Shown: piece by piece, positions 54,256 to 62,656 of the stretch
How the letters are laid out: each line of letters begins with the position of its first letter
Numbering within the stretch: position 1 is the first letter of the stretch
Assembly (NCBI GenBank): GCA_022510745.1
Contig: JAFLSY010000008.1
Coordinates: 102,035 to 166,034 of the forward strand
Direction: 5' to 3'
Source of the DNA: Lachnospiraceae bacterium
Lineage (GTDB): Bacteria > Bacillota > Clostridia > Lachnospirales > Lachnospiraceae
DNA length: 64,000 nucleotides
The notes under the pieces: generated by a model
The model's database searches: none
What the model was told of the DNA's origin: nothing
What the model saw: the letters and a program-made list of their open reading frames with translations, nothing else
Translations under genes and position numbers: made by a program

Positions 54256-55773
54256 ATGTTAGAGACGATCGCAAACATCAACAGTGCCATTAACAATGTG
54301 GTTTGGGGTGTCCCCGCACTAATCTTGTTAATTGGTACCGGTATCATTATGACAGTTGCTACCAAGTTCTTCCAGTTCTCCCATTTCGGACACTGGATGA
54401 AGGAAACCATAGGCAGCCTTTTCAAGAAAAAGGATATATTAAAGAGTGATGATAAGAACTCCATTTCTCAGTTCCAGGCTCTTTGTACTGCCCTTTCCGC
54501 TACCATCGGTACCGGCAATATTTCCGGTATTGCCTATGCCATTACCATGGGCGGTCCCGGTGCAGTCTTCTGGATGTGGATTGCCGCCATCGTAGGTATG
54601 ATGACCAACTACTCCGAAAACGTACTGGGTATCTTCTTCCGCCGCCGCAATGAAAAAGGCGAGTGGAGCGGCGGTGCCATGTACTATCTGCGTGACGGTC
54701 TTGGTTCTAAAAAGAACTGTAAGCAGATCGGCAAGATTTTGGCTATTCTCTTTTCTGTTTTTGCCGTATTCGCTTCCTTCGGTATCGGCAATATGGGACA
54801 GGTGGTTTCCATTAAGGAAAGTGTACTCACCGTCTTTTCCATTACCGGAAACAACCTGTATGATTCCATGATCTTAGGTGCAATACTCATTATCGTAGCC
54901 GCTCTCGTTATCATCGGCGGCATCACCCGTATTGCAAGGGCTAACGAAAGAATCGTGCCTTTTATGGCTGTTTTCTATATTATTGGTGCCCTTATCATCG
55001 TGATCATGAACATCAATATGGTGGGCCCCGCATTTGCTTCCATCTTTACCAATGCATTCAGTCTTGAGGCTGCTGCAGGCGGTGTTGGCGGTTATGTGAT
55101 CAAGCAGGCCATTACCTGGGGCTTTAAGCGCGGCGTTTTCTCCAACGAGGCGGGCTTAGGTTCCTCCGTTATGGTACACTCCGCATCCAACGTAAAAGAG
55201 CCCGTTACCCAGGGTCTGTGGGGCATCTTTGAAGTATTTGTAGATACTATTATTGTCTGCACCCTGACCGCTTTGGTAATTTTAACAAGCGGCGTTGTAG
55301 ACCTGCACACTGGTGCTTCGGTCAGCGGCAGTACCAAACTGGCTCTGGCTGCAGAAGCATTTAACAATAGCTTTGGTACCTTTGGCGGTATCTTTATTGC
55401 TCTGGCCGTAACCCTCTTCGCTTTCTCCACCGTACTGGGCTGGAGTTATTATGGTACAAAAGCATGGGAGTTCTTATTTGGCACCAAATCCACCATCGTA
55501 TATAAAGTTGTGTTCCTAGCTGTTATATTAGGCGGCTCCGTTCTAAATGCGGATCTGGCAATCGACTTATCCGATACCTTCAACGGTCTGATGGCGATCC
55601 CCAACCTAATCGGTGTTCTGACCCTTTCCGGCACCGTCATTGCCATTACCAACAACTATACCAGACGGAAGTTAAAGAAAGACAAGAACGAGAAAGACTT
55701 AAAGCCCATGCTCTCTTTCTTCGAGAATATCCAGAAGGAGCAGGAAGAGGCTTTAAAGGCTGAGAACAACTAA
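54256..55773 (+). CDS. Sodium:alanine (AGCS) symporter
   Basis: A 505-residue membrane protein with about ten helices. AINNVVWGVPALILLIGTGI, then ISQFQALCTALSATIGTGNI, GPGAVFWMWIAAIVGMMTNY, GGAMYYLRDGLG and FSNEAGLGSSVMVHSAS are AGCS family signatures; they take up alanine or glycine with sodium. Start at 54256 has AGGAGG 9 bases upstream; a four-codon frame (MKC) begins at 54251 and overlaps it. Confidence 0.94.
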   Translation: MLETIANINSAINNVVWGVPALILLIGTGIIMTVATKFFQFSHFGHWMKETIGSLFKKKDILKSDDKNSISQFQALCTALSATIGTGNISGIAYAITMGGPGAVFWMWIAAIVGMMTNYSENVLGIFFRRRNEKGEWSGGAMYYLRDGLGSKKNCKQIGKILAILFSVFAVFASFGIGNMGQVVSIKESVLTVFSITGNNLYDSMILGAILIIVAALVIIGGITRIARANERIVPFMAVFYIIGALIIVIMNINMVGPAFASIFTNAFSLEAAAGGVGGYVIKQAITWGFKRGVFSNEAGLGSSVMVHSASNVKEPVTQGLWGIFEVFVDTIIVCTLTALVILTSGVVDLHTGASVSGSTKLALAAEAFNNSFGTFGGIFIALAVTLFAFSTVLGWSYYGTKAWEFLFGTKSTIVYKVVFLAVILGGSVLNADLAIDLSDTFNGLMAIPNLIGVLTLSGTVIAITNNYTRRKLKKDKNEKDLKPMLSFFENIQKEQEEALKAENN

Positions 55774-55824
55774 TGAGCGTAACATAGGGATAATCATTTA
55801 AAGTGTTTTATTCCTTGATAACAG

Positions 55825-55871
55825 GAGCCGCTGTTTTGATACATTTGTATCGGATGGCGGTTCTTATTTTG
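55825..55871 (+). terminator. Terminator after the alanine symporter gene
   Basis: GAGCCGC (55825-55831) pairs with GCGGTTC (55857-55863), with inner GATAC/GTATC pairing, followed by TTATTTT. Confidence 0.7.
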
Positions 55872-55944
55872 TGCAAATACCTATCGGATATGCTATAATA
55901 AAAACGAACGGTAGAACAAATCAAACGCTGGAGATGTAGAATAC

Positions 55945-56328
55945 ATGAAAAAAACAATTAAAATGGCATTGATAACACTCCTTTTACTTAGTCTGCTCGG
56001 ATGCTCTCAAAAAATACCGTCAGTGGTCAAGACTTATGAGGTAACTGACTCAGAACTGATTCAAGAATATCTTGATAACAATGAGCTGATTACTATGGTT
56101 CAGTATTATGAAATGAGCGACGGCACTTGGAAAACAGACGATTATACCTATCAATACAGATTAGAAATTACTGGGAGAATGGGCAATGCGGATAAAGACA
56201 GCACGTTTGTCTTTTTAAGTAATACAAAAGATATTACATTTGAGCAAGCATGGAAAGCAAGCGGATTTAGTAGTAATATGGAAGACTATTTCAAAGAAGA
56301 TGATGCAAAATTCGTGGCTATGAAATAG
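55945..56328 (+). CDS. Small hypothetical lipoprotein
   Basis: A 127-residue lipoprotein: MKKTIKMALITLLLLSLLGC with the Cys at 20. The mature part (VTDSELIQEYLDNNELITMV, WKTDDYTYQYRLEITGRMGN) is acidic and of no family I know. It is preceded by a TATAAT at about 55895-55900. It sits just upstream of the FMN riboswitch. Confidence 0.7.
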   Translation: MKKTIKMALITLLLLSLLGCSQKIPSVVKTYEVTDSELIQEYLDNNELITMVQYYEMSDGTWKTDDYTYQYRLEITGRMGNADKDSTFVFLSNTKDITFEQAWKASGFSSNMEDYFKEDDAKFVAMK

Positions 56329-56388
56329 AACATTCTATTTTAAGAGAAGAAATCTATAATAGGCAGCGACAACTAAATAAAATGAATG

Positions 56389-56497
56389 TCTTCAAGGCAG
56401 GGTGAAATTCCCGATCGGCGGTAAAGTCCGCGAGCGTGTATACGCTGATTTGGTGAAACTCCAAAACCGACAGTATAGTCTGGATTTAAAGAAGGTG
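56389..56497 (+). promoter_or_regulatory. FMN riboswitch aptamer
   Basis: The consensus blocks are all present in order: AGGCAGGGTGAAATTCCCGA, TCGGCGGTAAAGTCCGCGAG, a variable stem, TTTGGTGAAACTCCAAAACC and GACAGTATAGTCTGGAT, closed by GTCTTC/GAAGGTG-type pairing. The 3' arm (56492-56504) is also complementary over 13 bases to 56568-56580, so aptamer closure and a long downstream hairpin exclude each other. It controls the riboflavin transporter gene that follows. Confidence 0.95.
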
Positions 56498-56589
56498 TAT
56501 TGAAGTTGTTAGGCTTTTTCTAACAATAAGCACTTTTTGTCCATCTGATAAATGCTTTGTTGACATTTTCAATACACCTTAAAAATCAC

Positions 56590-56631
56590 AACACTTAAAG
56601 GCATTACATTGCTTTTAGGTGTTAATTTTTT
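56590..56631 (+). terminator. Riboswitch-controlled terminator before ribU
   Basis: A 13-base stem (56590-56602 with 56611-56623, two G-U pairs) is followed by AATTTTTT, directly before AGGAGG of the ribU start. It suits transcription shut-off when FMN is bound, and the T run abuts the ribosome binding site. Bases 56498-56589 hold a small nested hairpin with GTTAG/CTAAC and no gene. Confidence 0.85.
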
Positions 56632-56647
56632 AGGAGGTGTATTTACA

Positions 56648-56884
56648 ATGAATAACAAAACAAAAAAACTAACAATGATAGGTATGCTCTGTGCCATTTC
56701 CTATGTTGCAGCGGCAGCCTTGCGTATCCCTCTTGTACTCTTTTTGAAGTACGAACCCAAAGACATTATCATTGCAATTAGTGGATTGATTTTCGGCCCT
56801 CTCACTTCATTTCTTATTGCTTTAATCGTTTCCTTTGCAGAAATGGTTACTATCAGCGAAAACGGCGTTTTAGGATTTTTATGA
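56648..56884 (+). CDS. ribU: Riboflavin ECF transporter S component, N-terminal part (frameshifted)
   Basis: Reads MNNKTKKLTMIGMLCAISYV, then RIPLVLFLKYEPKDIIIAIS and GPLTSFLIALIVSFAEMVTI, the first three helices of RibU, the substrate-binding subunit of the energy-coupling-factor riboflavin transporter. The frame stops at TGA 56882-56884 after GVLGFL. The next frame starts at the overlapping ATG and continues the family's sequence. One extra T in the T5 run at about 56876-56880 would restore a protein of about 216 residues. Start at 56648 follows AGGAGG. The FMN riboswitch upstream fits the role. Confidence 0.88.
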   Translation: MNNKTKKLTMIGMLCAISYVAAAALRIPLVLFLKYEPKDIIIAISGLIFGPLTSFLIALIVSFAEMVTISENGVLGFL

Positions 56885-57294
56885 ATGTCATTTCAAGCTG
56901 TTCCTTTGCGTGTACTGCTTCATTTATTTACAGGAAAAGACATAAACTATCGGGGGCTATTGTTGGACTGTTTTGTGGGTGGGGCTGCATGGTCTTTGTA
57001 ATGATGCTTTGGAATTATCTGATTACTCCTTTCTATATGGGATATCCGAGAGAAACAGTCATAGAATTACTGATTCCGGCATTTTTACCTTTTAATTTGA
57101 TTAAGGGTGGATTAAATGCAGCAGGTACCATGATCTTATATAAACCTGTTGTTACAGCTTTACAACATTCTCATTTTATCGAAACTACTCAAATGACAGA
57201 AAAAAGGCGATTGCATGTCGGCGTTTTACTTACATCCCTGTTAATTATCACAACTTGCATATTGTTTATATTATCTCTTAAAGATATAATTTGA
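56881..57294 (+). CDS. ribU: Riboflavin ECF transporter S component, C-terminal part (frameshifted)
   Basis: The remaining 137 residues of RibU, beginning MNVISSCSFACTASFIYRKR and continuing through LSGAIVGLFCGWGCMVFVMM, WNYLITPFYMGYPRE and LLIPAFLPFNLIKGGLNAAG, all typical of the second half. It overlaps the first part by ATGA, so coupled translation as two pieces is possible, though S components are normally one chain. A sequencing or assembly slip in the T run is an equal alternative to a true mutation. The fuller energizing module is not in the window. Confidence 0.85.
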   Translation: MNVISSCSFACTASFIYRKRHKLSGAIVGLFCGWGCMVFVMMLWNYLITPFYMGYPRETVIELLIPAFLPFNLIKGGLNAAGTMILYKPVVTALQHSHFIETTQMTEKRRLHVGVLLTSLLIITTCILFILSLKDII

Positions 57295-57375
57295 GTGTTA
57301 TTAATATTATGAAAACATCTAAAGCAAGAGGCGGAAGATTATAAAATAATAATTGAAAAAACCTTGCGTCAGGGG

Positions 57376-57406
57376 TTGCATGTTACGCTACGTAATGAGC
57401 TATCCT
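57376..57406 (+). promoter_or_regulatory. MerR-type promoter with 19-bp spacer and palindrome
   Basis: TTGCAT (57376-57381) and TATCCT (57401-57406) are spaced by 19 bases, the long spacing used by MerR activators, and the spacer holds the palindrome TTACG-CTA-CGTAA. The ribosome binding site AAGGAGG lies only a few bases past the expected start, giving a very short leader. Confidence 0.7.
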
Positions 57407-57429
57407 TAACGTGAAGGAGGTGAAAAGCT

Positions 57430-58164
57430 ATGTCAAAATACACGACAGGAGAGATTGCAAAGCTCTGTGGTGTGACAGTCAGGACGGTACAGTATTATGA
57501 TACCCGTGGTATCCTTGTTCCGACAGAATTGTCCGAAGGAGGCAGGCGGCTTTATTCGGAAGATGACTTAAAGCGCATGAAGATCATCTGCTTCCTCAGA
57601 GACCTGGGACTTCCCATTGACTCCATTTCTCAGCTGCTTTCCGAAGACGATCCGGGCAGCGTGATCTCATTGCTTCTGGAGCAACAGGAGCAGGCTTTGA
57701 AGGAGGAGATCGGAGAGCGTCAGGAGAAGCTGGACAAACTGGAAACGCTCAAACGAGAGCTGAAAAGCATAGAGACGGTCTCTGTCGAATCCATTGGTGA
57801 CATAGCGTACACGATGTCAAATAAGAAGAAATTGAAGAAAATCCATGCATCTCTTCTTATCAGCGGTATTCCCATCAGCATTTTCCAGTGGGCATCCATC
57901 ATCCTGTGGATCACAAAGGGCTTCTGGTGGCTGTTTGTGATATGGGCGGTCATTGCCATTCCTTATGCGATCCTGATGTCGCGGTATTACTTCAGGCGTG
58001 TAGCCTACATCTGCCCGCAATGTCATACGGTTTTTATACCGACATTTAGAGAAGCATTCTGGGCAAGGCATACGCCTGCGACCCGTAAACTTACCTGCAC
58101 TTCCTGCGGCCATCACGGCTTCTGCGTGGAAGTGGCAAGAGAGGAGGCTGATAGCCATGAATGA
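57430..58164 (+). CDS. Membrane-anchored MerR-family regulator with zinc ribbon
   Basis: A 244-residue protein. The N-terminal MerR winged helix reads YTTGEIAKLCGVTVRTVQYY, then GGRRLYSEDDLKRMKIICFL (1-70); a coiled coil follows (EQQEQALKEEIGERQEKLDK). Residues about 140-182 form two membrane helices, and the C-terminal tail has a zinc ribbon (CPQCHTVF, then CTSCGHHGFC). MerR proteins are normally soluble; here sensing may happen at the membrane. It overlaps the CPBP protease gene by 8 bases and likely controls both through the promoter just upstream. Confidence 0.88.
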   Translation: MSKYTTGEIAKLCGVTVRTVQYYDTRGILVPTELSEGGRRLYSEDDLKRMKIICFLRDLGLPIDSISQLLSEDDPGSVISLLLEQQEQALKEEIGERQEKLDKLETLKRELKSIETVSVESIGDIAYTMSNKKKLKKIHASLLISGIPISIFQWASIILWITKGFWWLFVIWAVIAIPYAILMSRYYFRRVAYICPQCHTVFIPTFREAFWARHTPATRKLTCTSCGHHGFCVEVAREEADSHE

Positions 58165-59050
58165 TATAACTTTCAACAAAAAAGGAACGATAAAGTATCT
58201 GATCTGGACCTTTCTGATCACATGGATCATGCAGGTCGTTGTAGCAGTTTTGTACCGAAACGGGCTTGCTGTCTTCGGACAGCTGCTTATGGCGGTCATG
58301 ATGTTTGTGCCGCTGTTTGGAGTGCTCTTATCCGGACATACGCTTTCGGGCATGGGATGGAAACCCAACCTCAAGGGGAAGATAAAGATTCTTCTTGCAG
58401 CATGGTTTCTTCCCGCATTATTGACAGTGATCGGCGCTGTTTTATATTTTGTTGTCTTTCCGGGACATTTAGATTTAAGCGGGGAGTATCTTGTGGCAGC
58501 TGCCGGGCCTGAAATACTGGGGCAGTTGGAGGCGCAGGGATTGACTTACTCTCTGTATATCCTGATCAATTTTGTGGGCTGTCTGACATACGCCCCGTTT
58601 ATCAACATGTTTCTTGCAGTTGGTGAAGAAGCCGGCTGGCGGGGATTTTTGTATCCCCAGCTGAAAGCAAAGTTCGGCAAAAGACGCGGCTGGCTGATCG
58701 GCGGTGTCATCTGGGGAATATGGCACTGGCCTGTTATCTGGCTTATAGGATATGAGTATGGAACAGATTACTTTGGATTCCCGATCATTGGAATGTTGAC
58801 GTTTTGTATTATTACGATTGCGATAGGTATATTGTGCGACCGGCTGTATGAAAAATCCGGATGCATCTGGATCCCATCCATATTTCACGGAGCATTCAAC
58901 GCTGCGGCTACCGTTCCTATGGTCATCTGCATAACAAATACAGGCTCAATGAGACTGCTGGGTCCGGCGCCGGTTGGAGTTCTTGCGGGATTACCATTAA
59001 TCATATGTGCGATGATATTGCTTTTCAAAGCAACCAAACCGGAAGAATAG
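58157..59050 (+). CDS. CPBP-family intramembrane metalloprotease
   Basis: A 297-residue membrane protein with about eight helices. The CPBP/Abi motifs are present: VGEEAGWRGFLYPQL (EExxxR, about 155-169), GGVIWGIWHWPVIW with the second His, and PSIFHGAFNAAATV with the third. Such proteases cut membrane peptides or process bacteriocins and immunity factors. It is co-transcribed with the membrane MerR regulator. Confidence 0.92.
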   Translation: MNDITFNKKGTIKYLIWTFLITWIMQVVVAVLYRNGLAVFGQLLMAVMMFVPLFGVLLSGHTLSGMGWKPNLKGKIKILLAAWFLPALLTVIGAVLYFVVFPGHLDLSGEYLVAAAGPEILGQLEAQGLTYSLYILINFVGCLTYAPFINMFLAVGEEAGWRGFLYPQLKAKFGKRRGWLIGGVIWGIWHWPVIWLIGYEYGTDYFGFPIIGMLTFCIITIAIGILCDRLYEKSGCIWIPSIFHGAFNAAATVPMVICITNTGSMRLLGPAPVGVLAGLPLIICAMILLFKATKPEE

Positions 59051-59071
59051 AAAATCCAATTTGCATGCCAA

Positions 59072-59112
59072 AAATCAGCACCACTCGTCTAACGGGTGGT
59101 GCTGATTTTTTC
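59072..59112 (+). terminator. Terminator after the CPBP protease gene
   Basis: AATCAGCACCAC (from 59073) pairs with GTGGTGCTGATT (to 59107), extended by partial pairing near the loop, followed by TTTTT. Strong. Bases 59113-59196 hold nothing I can support. Confidence 0.9.
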
Positions 59113-59196
59113 GGGTGAAACTTACGAATTCGTTTCAATTGTTTTTTAATAGTTTCATCAAATTCCATGTTAGCTTTTCCCTCAGTTGGGTGAGCC

Positions 59197-59709
59197 TTAC
59201 CGTATGGGTTTCTCTGTCTCCATCAGCCCCTCAGCCTGCATCCGAATCACATAGAATGCTCGTACCCAAGGAAGCTCCTGCTCCATTTTCTCTGCGATTG
59301 CCAACAGACGGCGCTTACCCAAACGGCGATCCAGCACGGCAAAGACACGCACCAAGGGATTATCGCTGTTCATGCTTTCCTCGATGCTTTGGTTGTCAAA
59401 GATGTGGAACGCCTCATAGAAAACCCTTTGATCGAAGCAGCCGTCATTCAGCGTGCTCTCATACGCCAACCGATAGTCATTCTTTTCGGTCGGATCCTCT
59501 CGCAGCAGATTGAATCTGCTCCAGAGTGTATCACGGTAGTCGTAGTAATTGCTGCGCAGCACCTCCACGCCGTCCAGTCGGATGGCAGCTCGTCCCTCTC
59601 GATCATGGGCTTCATGGTATCTCGTGACAAAATACTGAATGCGTCCCCGAAGGGCAGGACATAGATAGTCGTTCTCCAGCTTGTTCTTTATTCCGCTCCA
59701 TGTAGCCAT
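59197..59709 (-). CDS. SF0329-family protein
   Basis: A 170-residue protein that matches my memory of the SF0329 family: MATWSGIKNKLENDYLCPAL, RGRIQYFVTRYHEAHDREGR, AAIRLDGVEVLRSNYYD, and RVFAVLDRRLGKRRL. Function unknown; the family is often found in immunity-gene arrays beside polymorphic toxin loci. It is the last gene of the run starting beyond the right edge, 15 bases after the previous gene. Confidence 0.75.
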   Translation of the reverse strand: MATWSGIKNKLENDYLCPALRGRIQYFVTRYHEAHDREGRAAIRLDGVEVLRSNYYDYRDTLWSRFNLLREDPTEKNDYRLAYESTLNDGCFDQRVFYEAFHIFDNQSIEESMNSDNPLVRVFAVLDRRLGKRRLLAIAEKMEQELPWVRAFYVIRMQAEGLMETEKPIR

Positions 59710-59724
59710 ACCGTCACCTCGCTT

Positions 59725-60570
59725 TTACTTAAACCTCTCTCTGCTATACTTCCAAACACTCTGTGCCAGTCGGCAAAATCCCTCGCTTTTTGATTTTACC
59801 TGCCCCTTCTCTATGTACTCACTGCAAAACCTCATATCGTAAAACAAGCCTGCGCCCACAACAGTAAGCGGGGCACACAGGTCAATCACTTCCTCTTTGC
59901 GCCAAAGATTCAAATCCATGTAAACGCCTTTGTCGTTTGAACGGACATTCACAAGCAGCCCATTCATCGGCTCCCGCGAAAAATAGACGTGCAGATAGCG
60001 TGCCTTTTTCTCAAACAAAAAATTCTTCAGTTTCTCTGCGGTAAATTCTTTTGCAAATCGTTTTCCATCATCCCAATACCAACAAAGGATAAATAATTGC
60101 TGTTCGCATAAAAACTCGACCAAATTGTGAAACACCTCATCGCTCCAATAGCCGTTTACGGAATATGTTTTATACTTTATTTTCGGTTTTTCGCAATAGA
60201 CAATCGGCTGCTCAAACAACTGCCCGGTAGGGGAATAGTCAAGGTCAATCGTCGCGAATTTTCGTTGCTTGCCGCATTTCGTGCAGCAGAAAGTGAGCTC
60301 CACTGCACGGTAATCCTCTGTTCCGAGCCTCGGCACATAGTCAAAATACAGCTTAAAGCAGTCGTTTTTACAGCCGCATTTTCTCTTCGATGGATATCCG
60401 TTTTGAATGCAATCATACCAATAATCGATGCTGTCAAGAATCAAATAGGATTTTCCCGAACGGGTAGTGAGCAGTCCTACGTTTTCATCCGAAATATACC
60501 GAAGCTCAAATTCGTCCTCTCCCTCGGGAGTGACAATATTTTTTCTTATCTTTTCTTCCGTTTGAAACAT
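59725..60570 (-). CDS. Hypothetical protein with zinc ribbon, possible immunity protein
   Basis: A 281-residue protein starting MFQTEEKIRKNIVTPEGEDE. A zinc-ribbon-like set is visible (KCGCKNDC near 65-72, CCTKCGKQRKF near 96-106), then beta-rich text with YFSREPMNGLLVNVRSNDKG. The ATG at 60570 follows GGAGGTAT and is better than one at 60591. No family recognised. Its place within a run of immunity-like genes suggests a toxin-neutralizing role. Confidence 0.6.
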   Translation of the reverse strand: MFQTEEKIRKNIVTPEGEDEFELRYISDENVGLLTTRSGKSYLILDSIDYWYDCIQNGYPSKRKCGCKNDCFKLYFDYVPRLGTEDYRAVELTFCCTKCGKQRKFATIDLDYSPTGQLFEQPIVYCEKPKIKYKTYSVNGYWSDEVFHNLVEFLCEQQLFILCWYWDDGKRFAKEFTAEKLKNFLFEKKARYLHVYFSREPMNGLLVNVRSNDKGVYMDLNLWRKEEVIDLCAPLTVVGAGLFYDMRFCSEYIEKGQVKSKSEGFCRLAQSVWKYSRERFK

Positions 60571-60594
60571 ATACCTCCGACACCCCCGCAAATT

Positions 60595-61266
60595 CTATTC
60601 GCACAGCTTATCTGCCTTTATTTTTTCCCGTATCTCTTGTGCGTTCATTCTTAGATACTTATATTCCGAATGTTCTGCCATTTCCAAGTAGTCACACAGT
60701 TTTTGTGAATGAATTTGATACAGGACATGGAGAGCCATAATTTTTTGATATTCATCATTCTCATACTTTGTTCTGTTCCAAAAGACTAAAGCATAGGCTT
60801 CCGCTTTTTCGGGATAAATGTCAGCTAATGCTTTCAAAGCCATTCTTTCTGTATATTCATCCTCAACGGCAAGAAAATCATAAACTAATTCGCGGATATT
60901 TTCATTCCCGGTGTAATCACACAGTCTCTTAACAAATTGCCATTTGGCGTTTGTATAATGCGTTTTCAAACATTGCCTGCATAACAGAGCAAACCAATCT
61001 TGGTGATCTAATAATTCCTCGACAATAGATTCACATTCATTATCTCTGGCAATCGCATACAAAAGATCGTCGATTGTCTGTTTACCGGCACCTGTGGCAG
61101 GGCACTTCTGTATAACGCTAAGAGCACATGAGGTCATCTCGTAAAATTCATCGCAAAAGCACCATTCCCCGTTATCGTTTTCCTCTATGATTTCGGGATA
61201 GTTGGATTTTGCCCATGATTTGAATGCGTTTACTTTTATATGCAATTCGTTTTCATGATCAGTCAT
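60595..61266 (-). CDS. HEAT-like helical repeat protein, possible immunity protein
   Basis: A 223-residue all-helical protein with repeats such as VEELLDHQDWFALLCRQCL, KRLCDYTGNENIRELVYDFL and YTERMALKALADIYPEKAEA, resembling HEAT repeats. HEAT-like immunity proteins are known in polymorphic toxin arrays. Start at 61266 follows AGAGGAAGTAAT. It precedes the zinc-ribbon gene by 24 bases. Confidence 0.65.
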   Translation of the reverse strand: MTDHENELHIKVNAFKSWAKSNYPEIIEENDNGEWCFCDEFYEMTSCALSVIQKCPATGAGKQTIDDLLYAIARDNECESIVEELLDHQDWFALLCRQCLKTHYTNAKWQFVKRLCDYTGNENIRELVYDFLAVEDEYTERMALKALADIYPEKAEAYALVFWNRTKYENDEYQKIMALHVLYQIHSQKLCDYLEMAEHSEYKYLRMNAQEIREKIKADKLCE

Positions 61267-61307
61267 ATTACTTCCTCTGCAATTCAGAACTATCGCACAG
61301 TTCCTTC

Positions 61308-62006
61308 TTAACTCTCAAAATAAACTGTTATAATGTCGTTATGAAACTCTATATTTGCTTCATCGCAGTATTCCTGAAAGCTCTTACTTTTACCCTCATT
61401 TTCATATTTGTAGTAGCACTGATACAGAAGCTCATAACAATGCAATTCCTTTTTTAACGCTTCATCGACTTCTTTTTCAGAAATAATCTTTTTGCACTGC
61501 TTTACTGCATTGCGCATCTCGTCTTTTGTAATAATGCAATCCTCCGGAAAATGATGCGCACCCCATTCTAAAACGCCAAGCCAAGAAGAAAACAATAGTG
61601 CGACGGTCTTCTGATCACAGTCCGTACTTAAATATGCCCTGTCGAGCATATCTCTTGCATACATCACACCAAACTTGTCGTTCTTATACAACTCATAGAA
61701 CCACCTCAGTTGGGGCATCTTGTTTTCCGAACACTCAGAATACAGATAGTCCCTCAAAAGCATATCAAGCGCATATGGAATCCTTCCGTTTCCGCGCCTG
61801 CCAATGCCCATGAAGTCATATTTTTTTGTATCACATAATTCCTGTGCAAACAGAAAAAGTACATCGTTTAACTCTTGTCTGTCCCATGCTGAAATTGTTT
61901 GAACATACTCCTCAATATACTTGTTCGCTTGCTTTTTCAAGCCCTGATCATACAGCAGATAGTAATGTAATACATTTTCTATAAACTCATCAAAAATCAT
62001 ATTCAT
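61308..62006 (-). CDS. Helical protein of unknown function in the immunity-like run
   Basis: A 232-residue protein, largely helical: DEFIENVLHYYLLYDQGLKK, then DRQELNDVLFLFAQELCDTK, RIPYALDMLLRDYLYSECSE and RNAVKQCKKIISEKEVDEAL. I do not recognise the family. Its ATG shares one base with the stop of the TPR gene before it, so the two are coupled. Confidence 0.6.
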   Translation of the reverse strand: MNMIFDEFIENVLHYYLLYDQGLKKQANKYIEEYVQTISAWDRQELNDVLFLFAQELCDTKKYDFMGIGRRGNGRIPYALDMLLRDYLYSECSENKMPQLRWFYELYKNDKFGVMYARDMLDRAYLSTDCDQKTVALLFSSWLGVLEWGAHHFPEDCIITKDEMRNAVKQCKKIISEKEVDEALKKELHCYELLYQCYYKYENEGKSKSFQEYCDEANIEFHNDIITVYFES

Positions 62007-62656
62007 CAGTCCAATTCCGCACGGCTAAACAAGTCTAAAATAAGAGCCTTGTCTTCACAGGCATTCTTAAAGCCAACAATAAACTCCCGCAGCGCCGCCA
62101 TATCCTCAGAGTAGGCGCAGAACATGGATGACTCTGAGTCGAATTTCACCTTTTCGGTTAGGTCCGGCATTCTCTCTTTAAGGAACACATTCGCCAAACT
62201 CTCCCAATCATATCCGCTGCCTTCAAAGTCTTCCTCTGTGCGGGTATCAAAGACATCCTGCAAATACTCGCCCACATTGAGGGAAACCGAGGCGCTGTCT
62301 GCATGGTTTACCCCAAAAAATGGCACATTCGGATGATCGGGATCGAGTTCAAAAGCCTTTCGGAAATAGGTAAGAGCCTCTGCTTTTCTGAACAAATAAA
62401 AGAGTGCATAACCCATACGGAAGTGCCAGTGAGGATCATCCTTTCCATCCTCCCGCACAGACTCAAGCAGTGACACCGCCTTTTCTAATCCCGGATTGCT
62501 GGGACTGTACAAATTGTTACACGCCCGCGCCAGCAGACAGGTCAGCTCGTAGCCCCATTCTTCCCGGGGCAGGGCTTCTATGGCGTCGATGATCTTTTTA
62601 TGTTTGTTTTTCTCATGCCAGTAGTTTATTTGTTGCAACAATTCTTCTCTGTTCAT
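62006..62656 (-). CDS. TPR protein with Imm51-like C-terminal domain
   Basis: A 216-residue protein. The first roughly 105 residues carry a TPR unit (WHFRMGYALFYLFRKAEALT, YFRKAFELDPDHPNVPFF), nearly the same as that of the gene at the right edge. The rest (LNVGEYLQDVFDTRTEEDFE, GSGYDWESLANVFLKERMPD, FCAYSEDMAALREFIVGFKN) resembles the Imm51 immunity domain; I hold that name moderately. It overlaps the gene before it by ATGA and the one after it by one base. Confidence 0.72.
   Translation of the reverse strand: MNREELLQQINYWHEKNKHKKIIDAIEALPREEWGYELTCLLARACNNLYSPSNPGLEKAVSLLESVREDGKDDPHWHFRMGYALFYLFRKAEALTYFRKAFELDPDHPNVPFFGVNHADSASVSLNVGEYLQDVFDTRTEEDFEGSGYDWESLANVFLKERMPDLTEKVKFDSESSMFCAYSEDMAALREFIVGFKNACEDKALILDLFSRAELD

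Noticed and set aside
54251..54262. Leader mini-frame MKC overlapping the alanine symporter start
   Set aside because: It is only three codons, its ATG is too near the AGGAGG, and the main ATG is better spaced; likely chance.
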